From: Gammaproteobacteria bacterium
GTDB taxonomy: Bacteria > Pseudomonadota > Gammaproteobacteria > Cardiobacteriales > Wohlfahrtiimonadaceae
DNA length: 27,364 nt
Assembly: GCA_003864535.1 (NCBI GenBank)
Contig: BHEQ01000006.1
Location: 1-27,364, forward strand
Reading direction: 5' to 3'
Below, piece after piece: positions 8,066 through 15,810 of this stretch. The notes under the pieces were generated by a model, which saw only the letters and a list, made by a program, of their open reading frames with translations, was not told the DNA's origin and ran no database searches. Numbering within the stretch: position 1 is the first letter of the stretch; each line of letters begins with the position of its first letter. Both the position numbers and the translations under genes were made by a program.

Positions 8066-8486
8066 TTTTGGCATGAGTTTTAACACAAGTTTTGCGCAAG
8101 ATAATACAGCTGATAGCATATTTGATAATACATCTGATGATCAATTTTTGGTTAAATTTCCGCTTAGAACAACATCATTAAGTCCTGCTGAATTTAAAAG
8201 TTTTCAAAATCCTGCGGCTTTAACTGGCAGCACCGTTGAAAAACCTATTTGTGTTATTGGGCATGATCCTTTATCAATCAGATGGTTAAACACGCATAAA
8301 AATAAGCTTATAGATGCAGATGCCGTGTGTTTTGTGGTTAATATTGAAACCAAAGCTCTATTTGATCAAATGCAGTCTATCGCTCCAAATTTAAAAATAG
8401 CTGCAATATCCGCCGACTGGCTGAATAAATATTATGGATTAACGCATTATCCTGCACTTATCACTACTGATTGGGTATCCCAATGA
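8001..8486 (+). CDS. ICE protein, PFL_4695 family (TIGR03765), copy A
   Basis: This is the best-conserved of three TIGR03765-type genes here. From the ATG at 8001 (GAGG about ten bases upstream) it has a signal peptide ending SFAQ-D and 161 residues. Family pattern: FPLRTTSLSPAEF, ICVIGHDPLSIRWL, ADAVCFVVNIETKALFD, AISADWLNKYYGLTHYPALIT. An in-frame ATG at 7959 would add 14 residues before the signal peptide and is unlikely. The gene sits in the canonical place after the transglycosylase. The family's function is unknown; its location suggests a periplasmic mating-apparatus component. Its stop overlaps the region of the next start. Confidence 0.88.
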   Translation: MRLKTRLKTKFNIQILLPLCLSFGMSFNTSFAQDNTADSIFDNTSDDQFLVKFPLRTTSLSPAEFKSFQNPAALTGSTVEKPICVIGHDPLSIRWLNTHKNKLIDADAVCFVVNIETKALFDQMQSIAPNLKIAAISADWLNKYYGLTHYPALITTDWVSQ

Positions 8487-8497
8487 TTGAGGGCTTA

Positions 8498-9310
8498 ATG
8501 AAAACATTTATTTTTAATAATTTACATCTTGGATTAATGCTTGGATTAACGATTGGATTAACAGGCTGTCTTGAGGGTGAAAAATCAGGAAGTATTCCAA
8601 TGCCAAATTCTGAGCGAACAGGAGCAAGCTATCAAGAAAGCCGCCCTTATGATGAGGAACGTGGACTTAGGAAATATGATGCAAATAACCCTGCTATTGC
8701 ACGTGCAAAAGAGCTTGGTGTAGCAGGAATGATAGAAATAAACCAAACAACAGCGGACCAACTATACACTATGGATGCTATGGCAGCATCTGGCACAAAA
8801 TGTGATGGTTCACCAAGTATTAAATTAGAAATTTATCAGCACGACTTTGATCGTAAGGATCATTCAAGATATAAAGCAGGATATGCAAATTGGAATGATA
8901 CTGTAGTTTCTATTGCTGGATCTTTAGGTATGGATCCTAATTTAATTCATGCAATTATTTCGGTAGAATCAGCATATAAAGAAAAAGCTATTGGCCCGAA
9001 GACAAAATATGGTACTGCAAAAGGATTAATGCAACTTTTAGATTCAACCGCTGCTCAATGGGGAGCTAAGAACCCAAATGATTTGCTGATAGGTCAGATT
9101 AATATTAAATCAGGATCTAAATATTTAAATTATCTTATTAAACGATTCAAAGGAAATGTAACGCTTGCTATTGCATCATATAACGCAGGATTTGGTAATA
9201 TAGAGCGGTGCGGTAATCGTATTACACCTTATGCTGGTGGGCAAACGCTGAAGTACACACGTCATGCGCTTGGTTTCGCCAATCATTATAAACTTTCTAG
9301 AGGTTACTAA
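8498..9310 (+). CDS. Second lytic transglycosylase, lipoprotein type
   Basis: This 270-residue enzyme differs from the first transglycosylase. It starts MKTFIFNNLHLGLMLGL with lipobox GLTGC, so it should be a membrane-anchored lipoprotein. Its C-terminal domain is a classic SLT fold: IHAIISVESAYKEKAIG with catalytic Glu in VES, KGLMQLLDSTAAQWG, and IASYNAGFGNI. The start at 8498 is preferred because GAGGGC lies about seven bases upstream; earlier in-frame ATGs at 8471 and 8483 precede the signal. A second muramidase between copies of TIGR03765 is not part of the usual core order and appears to be an addition. It may replace or supplement the first one. Confidence 0.88.
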   Translation: MKTFIFNNLHLGLMLGLTIGLTGCLEGEKSGSIPMPNSERTGASYQESRPYDEERGLRKYDANNPAIARAKELGVAGMIEINQTTADQLYTMDAMAASGTKCDGSPSIKLEIYQHDFDRKDHSRYKAGYANWNDTVVSIAGSLGMDPNLIHAIISVESAYKEKAIGPKTKYGTAKGLMQLLDSTAAQWGAKNPNDLLIGQINIKSGSKYLNYLIKRFKGNVTLAIASYNAGFGNIERCGNRITPYAGGQTLKYTRHALGFANHYKLSRGY

Positions 9311-9314
9311 AAAG

Positions 9315-9749
9315 ATGAAAATCAAATTGTTATATGTTGTTACTATTTTTGCATTAAATTTTGCTTACACTCAAAACGATCCTGCCTTATCTCTTAAGAC
9401 TACGAGCATGACTCCAAAAGTCTTCAAGAGCATTTCTGTTGACAAATCAGCTCTTGCTGAAAAAGAATTGCCTGTTGATTTTTGTATCATCGGTCATGAT
9501 GACATAAGTAAAAAATGGCTTAAATCTCAAACAGCTAAAGATATATTCATTGAATATAGTGAGTTTGATTATTGCATTATTGTAAATGCCAAATCTTGGG
9601 ATGAAATATTCGCAATGAAAAAATTACTACCTTCAAAAGTAGCTCTAATTCCAATGAATGCAAATTGGATGACAGAGCGTTATGGAATTAAGCATTATCC
9701 TGGTGCGTATTCTCATTATGAAACTGCTTTGTTTCAATCTTATCCTTAA
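9315..9749 (+). CDS. TIGR03765-like paralogue, copy B
   Basis: The 144-residue protein has a short signal peptide (MKIKLLYVVTIFALNFAYTQ). Family landmarks are recognisable but diverged: LKTTSMTPKVFKS, FCIIGHDDISKKWLKS, FDYCIIVNAKSWDEIF, LIPMNANWMTERYGIKHYPG. It lacks the ALIT strand at the end that copy A retains. I chose the ATG at 9315, not one at 9264, because 9264 lies inside the previous gene and precedes the signal. It is closer to copy C than to copy A (shared PMNA.W..ERY..K.YP). A duplicate scrap of traD follows 9 bases later. Confidence 0.8.
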   Translation: MKIKLLYVVTIFALNFAYTQNDPALSLKTTSMTPKVFKSISVDKSALAEKELPVDFCIIGHDDISKKWLKSQTAKDIFIEYSEFDYCIIVNAKSWDEIFAMKKLLPSKVALIPMNANWMTERYGIKHYPGAYSHYETALFQSYP

Positions 9750-9758
9750 GAATTAACC

Positions 9759-9830
9759 ATGTCTACGCGCTATCAATACGAAAACCTACTACGTGAACCA
9801 GTTGAATACTGGTCAGCTGCTATGTATTGA
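9759..9830 (+). pseudogene. Duplicated 5' scrap of traD
   Basis: This copies the first 23 codons of traD (MSTRYQYENLL through SAAMY) and then hits TGA. Bases 9754-9827 match 10432-10505 at 72 of 74 positions; the two differences are both third-codon (GTT/GTC for Val, GCT/GCG for Ala). Similarity stops at the codon for Tyr. No ribosome-binding site better than that of real traD is present, so it is best read as the scar of a recombination that placed copy C between copy B and traD. Confidence 0.9.
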
Positions 9831-9851
9831 GCTAACCGCTTATAACTTTTA

Positions 9852-9882
9852 GTACTTTCAGTACGTTTGGTACTTTCAGTAC
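9852..9882. repeat. Two 13-bp repeats upstream of copy C
   Basis: GTACTTTCAGTAC occurs at 9852-9864 and 9870-9882, with 18 bases between starts. Each unit has GTAC at both ends, so it is partly symmetrical. They lie in the 82-base leader between the traD scrap and copy C. They could be operator half-sites, or just a slippage product in AT-rich DNA. Confidence 0.4.
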
Positions 9883-9912
9883 TTTTTATATTTTTTTATA
9901 GGAACTTTATCA

Positions 9913-10434
9913 ATGAAAAAAAGATTAATCTCATTATTGCTAATCTCAAGCTTAGCAGCCTCAGTAAGCTTTGCACAAGAAGCTTATCCTATCGTTACCA
10001 AGAAAATGACTCCTATTGAGAATAAAACAAAATGGGCAAAAGGTAATGCACCAAGAGAAGTCATGCCACCAAGTGCCTATATTATTGGCGATGATGCTAT
10101 GAGTATTAAGTGGCTAACTTCAGGTAAAAAATATCTAGAATCTACAGAATATGATTATTATGTAATTGCCAATGTTGCTGATGAAAAAGGTGTAGAAAAG
10201 ATCACAAAACTACTCCCTAAAGGAGTGAAAATAATTCCCATGAATGCAGATTGGATTGCGGAGCGGTATAACCTTAAAAACTACCCGACAATTGCTTGGC
10301 TTGCTGTTGAAGATCCAGATGATCCTTATGGATCAAATGATAGAGAAGCTATCATCAAATTAGAAAAAGCATTAAATCCTAAATTTGTAGTTGATCCAGA
10401 AGGTGAATTGCCACCTGCGAAAAGGTTTAAATAA
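9913..10434 (+). CDS. TIGR03765-like paralogue, copy C
   Basis: The 173-residue exported protein starts MKKRLISLLLISSLAASVSFAQ, with AGGA about nine bases upstream. The family core is present: MTPIENKTK, AYIIGDDAMSIKWLTS, YDYYVIANVADEK, KIIPMNADWIAERYNLKNYPT. It then carries an extra C-terminal extension of about 45 residues, acidic and lysine-rich (VEDPDDPYGSNDRE through PPAKRFK), not seen in copies A or B. Real traD follows directly, with two bases between stop and start. Functional divergence from copy A is likely, but its role is unknown. Confidence 0.8.
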   Translation: MKKRLISLLLISSLAASVSFAQEAYPIVTKKMTPIENKTKWAKGNAPREVMPPSAYIIGDDAMSIKWLTSGKKYLESTEYDYYVIANVADEKGVEKITKLLPKGVKIIPMNADWIAERYNLKNYPTIAWLAVEDPDDPYGSNDREAIIKLEKALNPKFVVDPEGELPPAKRFK

Positions 10435-10436
10435 CC

Positions 10437-12731
10437 ATGTCTACGCGCTATCAATACGAAAACCTACTACGTGAACCAGTCGAATACTGGTCAGCTGCGA
10501 TGTATGGTATGAGTGCTATCTCTTTAGTGATATTGCCTGAGGTATTTTTGATGCCACAGCCTATCGCTTGGGCTGGCGCGTCGTTGATGGCGTTACGCGG
10601 CTTGTCTAGATTTAGATTTGCACGACGTTTATCTGTTTTTCAATCCCAACTTACATCTCTTGCATCTTTTACTAAATCATCATCAGAGATTGGATATTCT
10701 GACCGTGACTTGTGGATTGGTAAAGGCTTTGCTTGGGATGCAAGTCATACTCAACGTTTATTTGATTTGGAAAAGTCTGAAAATAAAAAATTTAAAGAGT
10801 TGCCAAAACTCTATCAACTTGCACGTGCAGCTGAAAGACGCTTTGAATATAATTCATTTTTTAGGCCATTCACTAATTTTACACGCTCTCAAAATAAATG
10901 GAATTTTGTTAAGCCTTTACCTGATGTTGGTGGTAAACCTGAGCTTCACTCAGTTGGAATGTGGGAAGGTGAGCAAGATATCTATTTGCCGCTTGAACAT
11001 AGAAACGGACACACTCTTGTTCTAGGCACAACTCGTGTGGGCAAAACGCGGCTTTTAGAAGTTGTAGTCGCGCAAGATATTAGACGTGGCGATGTGGTTT
11101 TTGTATTTGATCCCAAAGGCGATGCGGATTTATTATTGCGGATGTACGCCGAATGCCTAGCTTGTGGGCGTATTGATGATTTTCATATTTTTCATTTAGG
11201 TCATCCTGAAATTTCCGATGCGTATAATCCAATTGGGTCATTTATGCGTTTAACTGAAGTTGCCTCACGAGTTGCAGGGCAAATGCCAGGCGATGGAGTG
11301 GGTGGAGCGTTTCGCGAATTTGTCTGGGGTTATGTTAATACTATTGCATCAGTATTAGTCACGATGGGGAAACGCCCGTCTTATGAAATTTTAAAGCAAC
11401 ATACAGAAACGATAGAGCCGTTATTTATTGAATATATGGAGTGGCATTTTTCGCGCTGTGCTGATAAAAACTGGCATAAAGAGGTGGCTCAAGATGAGAT
11501 TGAACTTGGTAAAGACCCTAAAAAAGATCGCCATCCTGATTTTAAATTTAAAGTTGCACGCGAGATGTATACGCGTGGACACCGCACCGTTGCGCTTTAC
11601 AAATATTACAAAGAACACCCAGATATAAACAATATTGTTGGAAATCAATTGATTAATAAGATTAATTATGATTCGGGACACATGGGCAAGCTTATTGCAT
11701 CATTACAACCATTTTTAGATAAAATGACGACGGGTAAAGTTGCAGATTTATTAATCCCAAATGGAGATCGGCCTATTTTTGATTGGAACGATATAATACA
11801 AAAAGGCGGCGTAGTTTATATTGGTTTAGATGCTCTATCTGATCCTGAAGTTGCTTCAGCAGTTGGTAATTCAATGTTTGCCGATTTGACCTCAATTGCT
11901 GGACGAATTTATAAAACAGGCAGTGATTATGGTCTACCAATCATTGGCAAGCCAATGACTGGTAAAAAGGCTAATAATCGACCCAAAAAGCGTAAAATTC
12001 AGTTACATGCAGATGAGTTTAATGAGCTTATTGGCGCGGAATTTATACCTATGTTAAATAAAGCAGGCGGAGCTGGTATTCAAGTGATGGCATATACCCA
12101 AACCTTGCCAGATATTGCAGCACGGCTTGGGAATGCGGATAAAGCTGAGCAAGTTATTGGTAATTTTAATACATTAATTATGCTGCGCGTGCTTGATGTT
12201 AAAACTGCAAAATTAATGGTTGATCGCCAAAAACCTGTGATGATTAAAACTGTTGATATCATTTCAGGATCATCTGATAATTCAGATGTAACTTCAGATG
12301 CGATGTTCAGCTCAAGCACAACGCAACGCCAAACTAGCCAAAAAATGGATTTATTAACTGCAAACGATCTGCTGCGTTTACCTAAAGGTCAGGCTTTTGC
12401 CTTAATTAACGGCAACACCTTGTATAAGATCAGAATGCCCTTGCCAGATCCTTCTGATCTTGCAAATATTCCACAAAATATCTTAGATATATCTAAATCC
12501 ATGCGCCAAAGCTATCAATCCGTTCCGTGTGAGCAGTTTAGATTTAATGAATATCTAAGCCCCCAAGCACTGGCTAATATTGATCTGCCTCAAGATAACT
12601 TTGCCAATATTGAAATGTATACACCTAATATCTCAGATATCTCAGATATCACAGATATTAATACTGATTCAAATCTAGCTCATGATCATGAATATAATCA
12701 TGAGAATGCAAGAGAGGATTATTATGGCTAA
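10437..12731 (+). CDS. traD: Conjugative coupling protein TraD (VirD4-type ATPase)
   Basis: TraD links the relaxase-DNA complex to the secretion channel in the inner membrane and powers DNA export. This 764-residue protein has a hydrophobic N-terminal pair (YGMSAISLVILPEVFLMPQ, then WAGASLMALRG), Walker A GTTRVGKT at 197-204, and Walker B VFVFDPKGD at 221-229. It also has the conserved LHADEFNELIG segment at about 520 and QVMAYTQTLPDIAARLG about 30 residues later, all as in SXT/ICE-type TraD (TIGR03743 class). The C-terminal tail is polar with repeats of ISDI/TDI. Its stop overlaps the next start by eight bases (ATGGCTAA). The 5' end is duplicated upstream at 9759, yet this copy is complete. 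Confidence 0.95.
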   Translation: MSTRYQYENLLREPVEYWSAAMYGMSAISLVILPEVFLMPQPIAWAGASLMALRGLSRFRFARRLSVFQSQLTSLASFTKSSSEIGYSDRDLWIGKGFAWDASHTQRLFDLEKSENKKFKELPKLYQLARAAERRFEYNSFFRPFTNFTRSQNKWNFVKPLPDVGGKPELHSVGMWEGEQDIYLPLEHRNGHTLVLGTTRVGKTRLLEVVVAQDIRRGDVVFVFDPKGDADLLLRMYAECLACGRIDDFHIFHLGHPEISDAYNPIGSFMRLTEVASRVAGQMPGDGVGGAFREFVWGYVNTIASVLVTMGKRPSYEILKQHTETIEPLFIEYMEWHFSRCADKNWHKEVAQDEIELGKDPKKDRHPDFKFKVAREMYTRGHRTVALYKYYKEHPDINNIVGNQLINKINYDSGHMGKLIASLQPFLDKMTTGKVADLLIPNGDRPIFDWNDIIQKGGVVYIGLDALSDPEVASAVGNSMFADLTSIAGRIYKTGSDYGLPIIGKPMTGKKANNRPKKRKIQLHADEFNELIGAEFIPMLNKAGGAGIQVMAYTQTLPDIAARLGNADKAEQVIGNFNTLIMLRVLDVKTAKLMVDRQKPVMIKTVDIISGSSDNSDVTSDAMFSSSTTQRQTSQKMDLLTANDLLRLPKGQAFALINGNTLYKIRMPLPDPSDLANIPQNILDISKSMRQSYQSVPCEQFRFNEYLSPQALANIDLPQDNFANIEMYTPNISDISDITDINTDSNLAHDHEYNHENAREDYYG

Positions 12732-12993
12732 AACTGATAGCAGGCCTAAAGCTCCTCCAAAACCTAAGCCTTTTCTGCTCCAACTTATATTTCTGCCATG
12801 GACGCTCTTTTCTAGGTTATTTACAGGACTTCTTATCGCGATATTATTATCTATAGTTATTGAGTGGATTGGAATGATATTCTGGTGGGATGAGGAACAC
12901 GCGCAAAGGATGTTTATCCAAGAATATAATGTAATTAAAACAAGCTTTAATTTTTCGATTCTAGGGTCGCCACCGATTATTTTAATTAACTAA
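12724..12993 (+). pseudogene. N-terminal part of ICE membrane protein PFL_4697 family (TIGR03747), ended by an in-frame TAA
   Basis: The 89-residue piece starts at 12724 with GAGG nearby and overlaps the traD stop by eight bases. It begins with a basic, proline-rich segment (PKAPPKPKPF), then LIFLPWTLFSRLF and the transmembrane stretch GLLIAILLSIVIEWIGMIFWW, matching the start of TIGR03747 proteins. Reading continues in the same frame across TAA (12991-12993) into the next entry. Full-length relatives of about 240 residues combine both pieces, so this is one gene broken by a nonsense codon. Rescue by read-through or by reinitiation at GTG 13006 is possible. Confidence 0.82.
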
Positions 12994-13005
12994 ATCTTAC
13001 AAATT

Positions 13006-13449
13006 GTGACGCAATGGTTTAAACAAACATGGGTTTCTCAATATCTTTTTAGCCCAATTACAGGGCAAGAGCTCGGTTTTTTAAGCAATATTAAAGCAGT
13101 TATTGGTTTATTTTTAAGCTATTTATATGCCGCAGGTTTTGTGATTTTAACCGCAATCATGCGCGTTATTATCTTCTTTTTAAGCTTGCCTTGGTTTGTC
13201 TTATGTGCCTTAGTTGGTATTGTTGATGGCTTTATCGAACGTGAAGTGCGTAAATTTGAGGGCGGCATAGAACATGCTTTACTTTATCACATCGCAAAAT
13301 CTCATTTGCCTTTAGCAATTAGCATAGCGTGGATTGCCTACATTGGAATGCCATTTTCCATTCATCCTTCTTTTATTTTAGTTCCTGCTGGAGTTTTCTT
13401 TGGGATAAATTTATACATCACTACTTGGAGTTTCAAGAAATTCCTATAA
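13006..13449 (+). pseudogene. C-terminal part of PFL_4697 family (TIGR03747) membrane protein
   Basis: This 147-codon piece is in the same frame as 12724-12993, after a TAA and four codons (I-L-Q-I). It contains three or four hydrophobic segments: VIGLFLSYLYAAGFVILTAI, VIIFFLSLPWFVLCALVGI and the last two around PLAISIAWIAYIG and LVPAGVFFGINLYI. It also has the family landmark GIVDGFIEREVRKFEGG. The apparent GTG start at 13006 has no convincing ribosome-binding site. Joined to the upstream piece it would be about 241 residues, the normal size. It is either a remnant, or the lower half of a split two-subunit protein. Confidence 0.8.
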
Positions 13450-13574
13450 TTATTAATGCATTACTAACTATTTGTCAAATTATTGATTGATATTAAACCT
13501 ACTATTATCAATAGATTACCTTTGTTTTAACTAATTTAAACTAATTTAAATCCACCTAATCAAGGAGCTGTATC

Positions 13575-13982
13575 ATGTCGTCCATTATAAAATATAAGTT
13601 ATTGAAAACATTAAAAATAACTAAAGAGATAAAGCTATTCAAAGCTTCTTTAGTCACAACATTTTTGGCAATATCTCTGTCAATTTCATTATTAGCAAGC
13701 TTAACTCAAAGTACGTATGCACAAACTATGCTTGCAACATCTGAACATGCTGATATTAATTCTCTCATTAAAGAGCTTGATTATCTGATTGAATTCTCAA
13801 GCAAAATGCAAGCAGATTATGGCAAGAATCGCAGCTCTCGCGTGCGTTTTAATTATGCTGCACTTATCAAGCAATTAAAAGTTACGCGTGCCAATACTGC
13901 TGCATATTTTAATGAGACTGGCGATAGTATTCGCACCAGTCCCCCTCAAGTTTTAGATCGCGATTTATATAAAATCAAATAG
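13575..13982 (+). CDS. ICE protein of RAQPRD family (TIGR01690-like)
   Basis: This 135-residue exported protein has AAGGAG at 13562-13567. Its long N-terminus (basic, then SLVTTFLAISLSISLLASL) acts as a signal, with cleavage near TYAQ. The mature part has a helical region INSLIKELDYLIEFSSKM and RVRFNYAALIKQLKVTRAN, then SPPQVLDRDLYKIK, which lines up with the RAQPRD motif region and its trailing tyrosine. Family members are small periplasmic proteins encoded in ICE transfer clusters; their role is unknown. The 125-base gap before it contains AACTAATTTA repeats and could hold a promoter. Confidence 0.8.
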   Translation: MSSIIKYKLLKTLKITKEIKLFKASLVTTFLAISLSISLLASLTQSTYAQTMLATSEHADINSLIKELDYLIEFSSKMQADYGKNRSSRVRFNYAALIKQLKVTRANTAAYFNETGDSIRTSPPQVLDRDLYKIK

Positions 13983-14006
13983 GACTAAACAAAGGACTAA
14001 ACAAGT

Positions 14007-14273
14007 ATGTCAGAACCTTTAAAAGCTGCCAATGCTACAAGTATTGCATCGTCATATACAACAGGTACAGGCAGCCTAACTCCGCAAGGAACAGGTAATT
14101 TATTTGGAACTATGGCTGTCTTTATGATGATTATCTTTGTAGTCCTTGTGATTTTTAGGATAGTTAATGATTTAAAAAAAGGAGATAGCTCAAAAGCAAT
14201 AACTAACATAGTGATTGGAACGATGTTATTCATGATTTTCATGGCTTTTGTTTATCTGCTTCTTAGATTTTAA
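14007..14273 (+). CDS. Small ICE membrane protein, TIGR03758 (PFL_4701) family
   Basis: The 88-residue protein has a Thr/Gly-rich start (SIASSYTTGTGSLTPQG) and two transmembrane helices, LFGTMAVFMMIIFVVLVIF and VIGTMLFMIFMAFVYLLL, separated by a short cytoplasmic loop with Lys and Asp (DLKKGDSSK). Size, topology and position between RAQPRD and TIGR03745 match TIGR03758. It is likely an inner-membrane component or a pilin-like part of the channel. A run of T follows the stop. Confidence 0.78.
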   Translation: MSEPLKAANATSIASSYTTGTGSLTPQGTGNLFGTMAVFMMIIFVVLVIFRIVNDLKKGDSSKAITNIVIGTMLFMIFMAFVYLLLRF

Positions 14274-14365
14274 AAATTAGGTGTTTTTTCCACTTAGTGT
14301 TTGTTTTTTTATGTTTATATTTATGTTTTTTAATTAAATCCTAAATTATTTAGGAAGGAGTATTT

Positions 14366-14752
14366 ATGCACTTGGTTCATTATTTAAAAAAACGCTTACG
14401 AGCACGCAGTATTGCTATCTGGGCAAGTATTTTGTTTATCTTTCTTAATTTTGGTCATGCTCAAACATCAAATCCGTTTGATACAAAAGATCTTATTTCA
14501 AAAAATGCTGGAGATACATTTGATTCTCAAATTGTTTATTATCTCAAATTAGGTGGAAAATTAATAATTTTCGCGGTTATGGTTTTTGGGATTGGAGCAC
14601 TTATAGCATACTTAATGTCAATAGTTAATGACTCCAAGCGTGAAGGTATTGCCCCAATTCTCCAGGGGATTGTCATTTGTTTTGTTGTTGTTATATTTAC
14701 GGGCTTACTCGCAAACTTTGCCTGGAACTGGATTACTAACTTCCAGCTTTAA
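14366..14752 (+). CDS. ICE membrane protein, TIGR03745 (PFL_4702) family
   Basis: This 128-residue protein has an excellent ribosome-binding site (GGAAGGAG). It has a signal-like N-terminus ending GHAQ, a polar segment (SNPFDTKDLISKNAGD), then two transmembrane helices, KLIIFAVMVFGIGALIAYLM and GIVICFVVVIFTGLLANFA, around a basic loop SKREGI. The layout resembles VirB2-like pilin subunits: cleaved signal plus two helices with a short loop. Position next to the VirB3-like gene supports that, but the family is defined mainly by synteny. Confidence 0.78.
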   Translation: MHLVHYLKKRLRARSIAIWASILFIFLNFGHAQTSNPFDTKDLISKNAGDTFDSQIVYYLKLGGKLIIFAVMVFGIGALIAYLMSIVNDSKREGIAPILQGIVICFVVVIFTGLLANFAWNWITNFQL

Positions 14753-14772
14753 TTAAAAAAAAGAGAATATAA

Positions 14773-15120
14773 ATGGAATATCCTAGACATATCTTAAACC
14801 AGTTAGAGCGTGATCCAATCTGGTTTTTTGGTTGTACTCATGCAGAAATAACATCCTGTTCAAGGCGTGGTGCATTATTTGCTTTATTTGCACTTATTGC
14901 AGGATTAGTAGTGCATTGGCTGTTTGCCCTTGTTTTGGCCTTTGCAATATGGATGGGATATTCTTATTTCCTTATACTCAAGCTTGCCACAAAACGTGCC
15001 GATAAGCCTTTGTTTTATGAAGTTCATTTAAGCAAAATGCGCTTTTTTATTAAGACTAATGTGCGCTACCAGATCTATAGAAATCCAAGCTTAGACGCTA
15101 AAAAAAGAGAACTATTATGA
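14773..15120 (+). CDS. VirB3/TraL-like ICE protein, TIGR03750 (PFL_4703) family
   Basis: The 115-residue protein starts with the family pattern HILNQLERDPIWFFGCTHAEI, then two hydrophobic stretches, ALFALFALIAGLVVHWLFAL and VLAFAIWMGYSYFLIL. A basic C-terminal tail with MRFFIKTNVRY follows. This is the TraL/VirB3-like component that sits in the inner membrane and works with the VirB4-type ATPase. Nothing in it is broken. Confidence 0.82.
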   Translation: MEYPRHILNQLERDPIWFFGCTHAEITSCSRRGALFALFALIAGLVVHWLFALVLAFAIWMGYSYFLILKLATKRADKPLFYEVHLSKMRFFIKTNVRYQIYRNPSLDAKKRELL

Positions 15121-15160
15121 GAGAGAATAATTATGAGAAAAACAATGTGAGGCAATCATC

Positions 15161-15799
15161 ATGAGCAAACCTTTATCAGTTTTAGATTTACTTAAGCAAG
15201 ATATTCGCTATCGCGATCGTATTATTATAGCTTTTGCGGTTATTGCAACCCTGATGGCAGCAGCTTTAGTGCGGATGCCATCCCAGATCAGCATTTATCA
15301 CCCTCCTGATTTGAGTCAAAAAGGACAAATTAGTAAAATTGGTGAAGTACCGCCAAGTACTGTATATTCGTTTTCAGTGATTTTTTTAGAGCGACTAATG
15401 TATTGTAAAGATAATTGTGGCGATGATTATCCTGCTACTTTAAATGGGGTTAAGACCTATTTAACTCCAGCTTGTTTTACCCAACTTAAAGATCATTATC
15501 AAAAAAATATAGGTCTTTATCAAAATCGCACGCGTAGCATTCAGCCGCTTGATAATGTCGGTTTTGATTTTCATAAAGTTGAGCAAATTGATAATAAAAC
15601 TTGGCATGTGACGGAGCATTTCTTGCTTGATGAGCGTATTCGTGGGACTGCAATACGTGAAATATATATGAAGTACCCGATGAAAATTATTAAATCCAAT
15701 CTCACCACTGCCCTTAATCCATATCAGCTCCAGATGGATTGTTTTTATGCAGACCCAACGCGGATTAGTGCGGATGATCTTGAAAAGATTAAAAAATAA
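15161..15799 (+). CDS. VirB8/TraE-like ICE protein, TIGR03746 (PFL_4704) family
   Basis: The 212-residue bitopic inner-membrane protein has a short cytoplasmic N-terminus ending in RDR, one transmembrane helix (IIIAFAVIATLMAAALVRM), then a periplasmic domain. Conserved stretches are ISIYHPPDL, VPPSTVYSFSVIFLERLMY, YPATLNGVKTYLTP and WHVTEHFLLDERIRG. It fits the TraE/VirB8-like assembly factor that helps nucleate the channel. GAGG lies about ten bases upstream of the start. Confidence 0.83.
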   Translation: MSKPLSVLDLLKQDIRYRDRIIIAFAVIATLMAAALVRMPSQISIYHPPDLSQKGQISKIGEVPPSTVYSFSVIFLERLMYCKDNCGDDYPATLNGVKTYLTPACFTQLKDHYQKNIGLYQNRTRSIQPLDNVGFDFHKVEQIDNKTWHVTEHFLLDERIRGTAIREIYMKYPMKIIKSNLTTALNPYQLQMDCFYADPTRISADDLEKIKK

Positions 15800-15810
15800 A
15801 GGAAATAAAT

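Noticed and set aside
11421..11681. Minus-strand open frames inside traD and other transfer genes
   Set aside because: They are shadows of well-supported genes and have no ribosome-binding site or family features.
12640..12704. GATATCTCA-type repeats and a CTCATGAT/ATCATGAG inverted repeat at the end of traD
   Set aside because: They fall in a low-complexity coding tail (ISDISDITDI) and are explained by codon repetition.
12991..13006. TIGR03747 halves as a frameshift or as two genuine genes
   Set aside because: The halves are in the same frame, so it is a stop codon, not a shift. The second half lacks a ribosome-binding site, so an independent gene is less likely.
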